Origin: Clostridiales bacterium
GTDB lineage: Bacteria > Bacillota > Clostridia > Oscillospirales > Oscillospiraceae
NCBI GenBank assembly: GCA_021205695.1
Contig: JAJPXB010000019.1
Location: 1-64,000, forward strand
Direction: 5' to 3'
Length of the DNA: 64,000 nt
The notes under the pieces were generated by a model. The model was not told the DNA's origin. It saw only the letters and a list, made by a program, of their open reading frames with translations, and searched no databases. Shown here piece by piece: positions 62,863 to 64,000 of this stretch. How positions within the stretch are numbered: the stretch's first letter is position 1; each line of letters opens with the position of its first letter. Made by a program: the position numbers and the translations under genes.

Positions 62863-63969
62863 ATGAAAAAGAGACTGCTTGCCCTGCTCATGGCCCTGGC
62901 CATGACGCTTGCCCTGGCCGCCTGCGGCAGCACAGAGACAGAGACGGCCACGGCGGAGGATGCCGCCGACACCGCCGCAGAGGACGCAACGGAGGAGGAA
63001 AACGGAGAGACCGCCGAGCCGGAGGAGACGGAGACGGAGCCTGAGGCCGCCGAGCCAGAGGAAACAGAAGATTCCGGGGAGGAGAGCGGGGCCGAAACCG
63101 TCGTCACCCGCATCGGCTCCCTGAAGGGCCCCACCTCCATCGGCCTGGTGGAGATGATGAGCTGGGACTCCGCCGACTACAGCTATACCATGGAGACGGA
63201 CGCCTCCGCCCTGCTGACGGAGATGGTCTCCGGTGAGCTGGACATCGCCCTCATCCCCGCCAACGCCGCCGCCATCTGGAACACCAAGATTGAAGGCGGC
63301 GTCACCTGCATCAATGTGAACACCCTGGGGGTGCTGTACGTCATCAGTGCGGACGACTCCATCTCCTCCATTGAGGACCTGGCGGGCCGGACGATCTACC
63401 TCCCCGGACAGGGGACGTCCCCCGACTATGTGCTCCAGTACCTTCTGGCCCAGCATGACATGAGCCTGGACGATGTGACGGTGGAATATCAGTCCGAGGC
63501 CACAGAGGTCATCGCCGCCCTCACCGCCGACCCGGAGGGGGTGGGCCTGCTGCCCCAGCCGTCTGTCACCGCCGCCCTGAACAAGCTGGAGGGCTTCTCC
63601 ATCGTGCTCGACCTCACCGAGGAGTGGGGCAAGGTGTCCGACACCGATCTGATCACCGGCGTCACCGTGGTGCGCACCGCCTTCCTGGAGGAGTACCCGG
63701 AGGCGGTGGCCCAGTTCCTGGCCGACCACCTGACCAGCACCACCGCCGCCAACGAGGATGTGAGCGCCACCGCCCAGCGCATGGTCGATCTGGGCATCAT
63801 GGACAGCGTCGCCGTGGCGGAAACCGCCATCCCCTACTGCAACGTCACCTGCGTCACCGGACAGGATATGAAGGATATGGTCTCCGCCTATCTCCAGGTG
63901 CTGTACGACCTGGAGCCCTCCTCCGTGGGCGGGGAGCTGCCGGGGGACGCATTCTATTACCTTGGGTAA
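62863..63969 (+). CDS. ABC transporter substrate-binding lipoprotein (SsuA/NMT1-like)
   Basis: A 368-residue lipoprotein with signal and lipobox LAAC (C at about 21), then an acidic Glu/Thr/Ala linker of about 70 residues. The type II periplasmic-binding fold follows, with GLVEMMSWD, LDIALIPANAAAIWN and the GVLYVISADDSISSIEDLAGRTIYLPGQGTSPDYVLQYLL block typical of NMT1/SsuA-like proteins. The substrate is uncertain (sulfonates, thiamine precursors and others are known in the family). ATG 62863 follows AGGAGGATATTCACC. Confidence 0.88.
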   Translation: MKKRLLALLMALAMTLALAACGSTETETATAEDAADTAAEDATEEENGETAEPEETETEPEAAEPEETEDSGEESGAETVVTRIGSLKGPTSIGLVEMMSWDSADYSYTMETDASALLTEMVSGELDIALIPANAAAIWNTKIEGGVTCINVNTLGVLYVISADDSISSIEDLAGRTIYLPGQGTSPDYVLQYLLAQHDMSLDDVTVEYQSEATEVIAALTADPEGVGLLPQPSVTAALNKLEGFSIVLDLTEEWGKVSDTDLITGVTVVRTAFLEEYPEAVAQFLADHLTSTTAANEDVSATAQRMVDLGIMDSVAVAETAIPYCNVTCVTGQDMKDMVSAYLQVLYDLEPSSVGGELPGDAFYYLG

Positions 63970-63976
63970 GCCGGGG

Positions 63977-64000
63977 TTGAAGAAGCTGCTCATCGCCCTG
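63977..64000 (+). CDS. Start of the next gene, possibly ABC permease (partial)
   Basis: Eight bases after the lipoprotein stop, TTG opens KKLLIAL and runs to the window end. By position it should be the permease of the transporter, but the visible residues do not prove it. Confidence 0.35.

Overview
The window looks like a chromosomal segment of a GC-rich, spore-forming, gut-type Clostridium relative of the Oscillospiraceae (Flavonifractor/Lawsonibacter-like). This is an inference from several things seen together: Spo0A with its binding boxes, a HrcA/CIRCE heat-shock operon, a CarD regulator, a Firmicute-type SOS box at lexA, a THF riboswitch, an M-box, strong AGGAGG-type ribosome sites, and clearly GC-rich codon use. 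No rRNA, phage, transposase or CRISPR array was seen.

Layout. 1-2142: AT-rich foreign segment with the last codons of an unidentified gene and a HerA-type ATPase, abutting the 3' end of rlmD (known as an integration hotspot in other Firmicutes). 2143-9563: rlmD, a TetR regulator, an FGGY sugar kinase, a TSCPD protein, ackA, tmcAL and a small HTH protein. 9601-9876: tRNA-Thr and tRNA-Tyr. 10060-12827: DacF-type carboxypeptidase, lexA and ogt. 12829-13640: no gene, but a very strong promoter with an AT-rich upstream element, about 700 bases of purine-rich non-coding sequence and a strong terminator: a candidate large structured RNA. 13699-16842: two tandem mgtE genes behind one M-box riboswitch. 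16887-19292: citrate synthase with an overlapping MarR regulator and its operator, and a small conserved protein. 19554-24574: carD, a phosphopantetheinyl transferase, malQ, then a THF riboswitch driving folT-folC. 24739-29868: hrcA-grpE-dnaK-dnaJ. 29897-33660: GntR-ABC transporter operon, asnA, ung. 33778-38463: spo0A, aquaporin, HD protein, PrsA-like lipoprotein, CFI-box protein. 38641-41704: MATE exporter, then a decayed TetR gene and a decayed heavy-metal P-type ATPase. 41788-45167: luxS-mtnN-add and uxuA.

45604-60297 is a surface-glycan locus: a tagD-like cytidylyltransferase, a large YfhO-type membrane protein with an extra N-terminal membrane domain, a frameshifted WecE aminotransferase, two duplicated polytopic membrane proteins, a GtrB/ArnC-like glycosyltransferase, an ATP-grasp ligase, a CapK-like adenylate-forming enzyme, two ArnE/ArnF-like small membrane proteins, a hexapeptide acyltransferase, rmlA and rmlB. 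RmlA, RmlB and WecE would make dTDP-4-amino-4,6-dideoxygalactose. The acyltransferase and the ligases could modify its amine, the GT2 could load it on undecaprenyl phosphate, the small pair could flip it, and the large membrane proteins could transfer it outside. This reading is inference. rmlC and rmlD are absent, which argues against rhamnose.

60385-64000: aroE-aroD and a family-4 uracil-DNA glycosylase, then a substrate-binding lipoprotein behind a 5' leader with a terminator, and the first codons of a further gene.

The strongest leads for something new are the non-coding transcript at 12899-13640, the amino-sugar glycan locus with its unusual ligase pair, and the HerA island at the end of rlmD.
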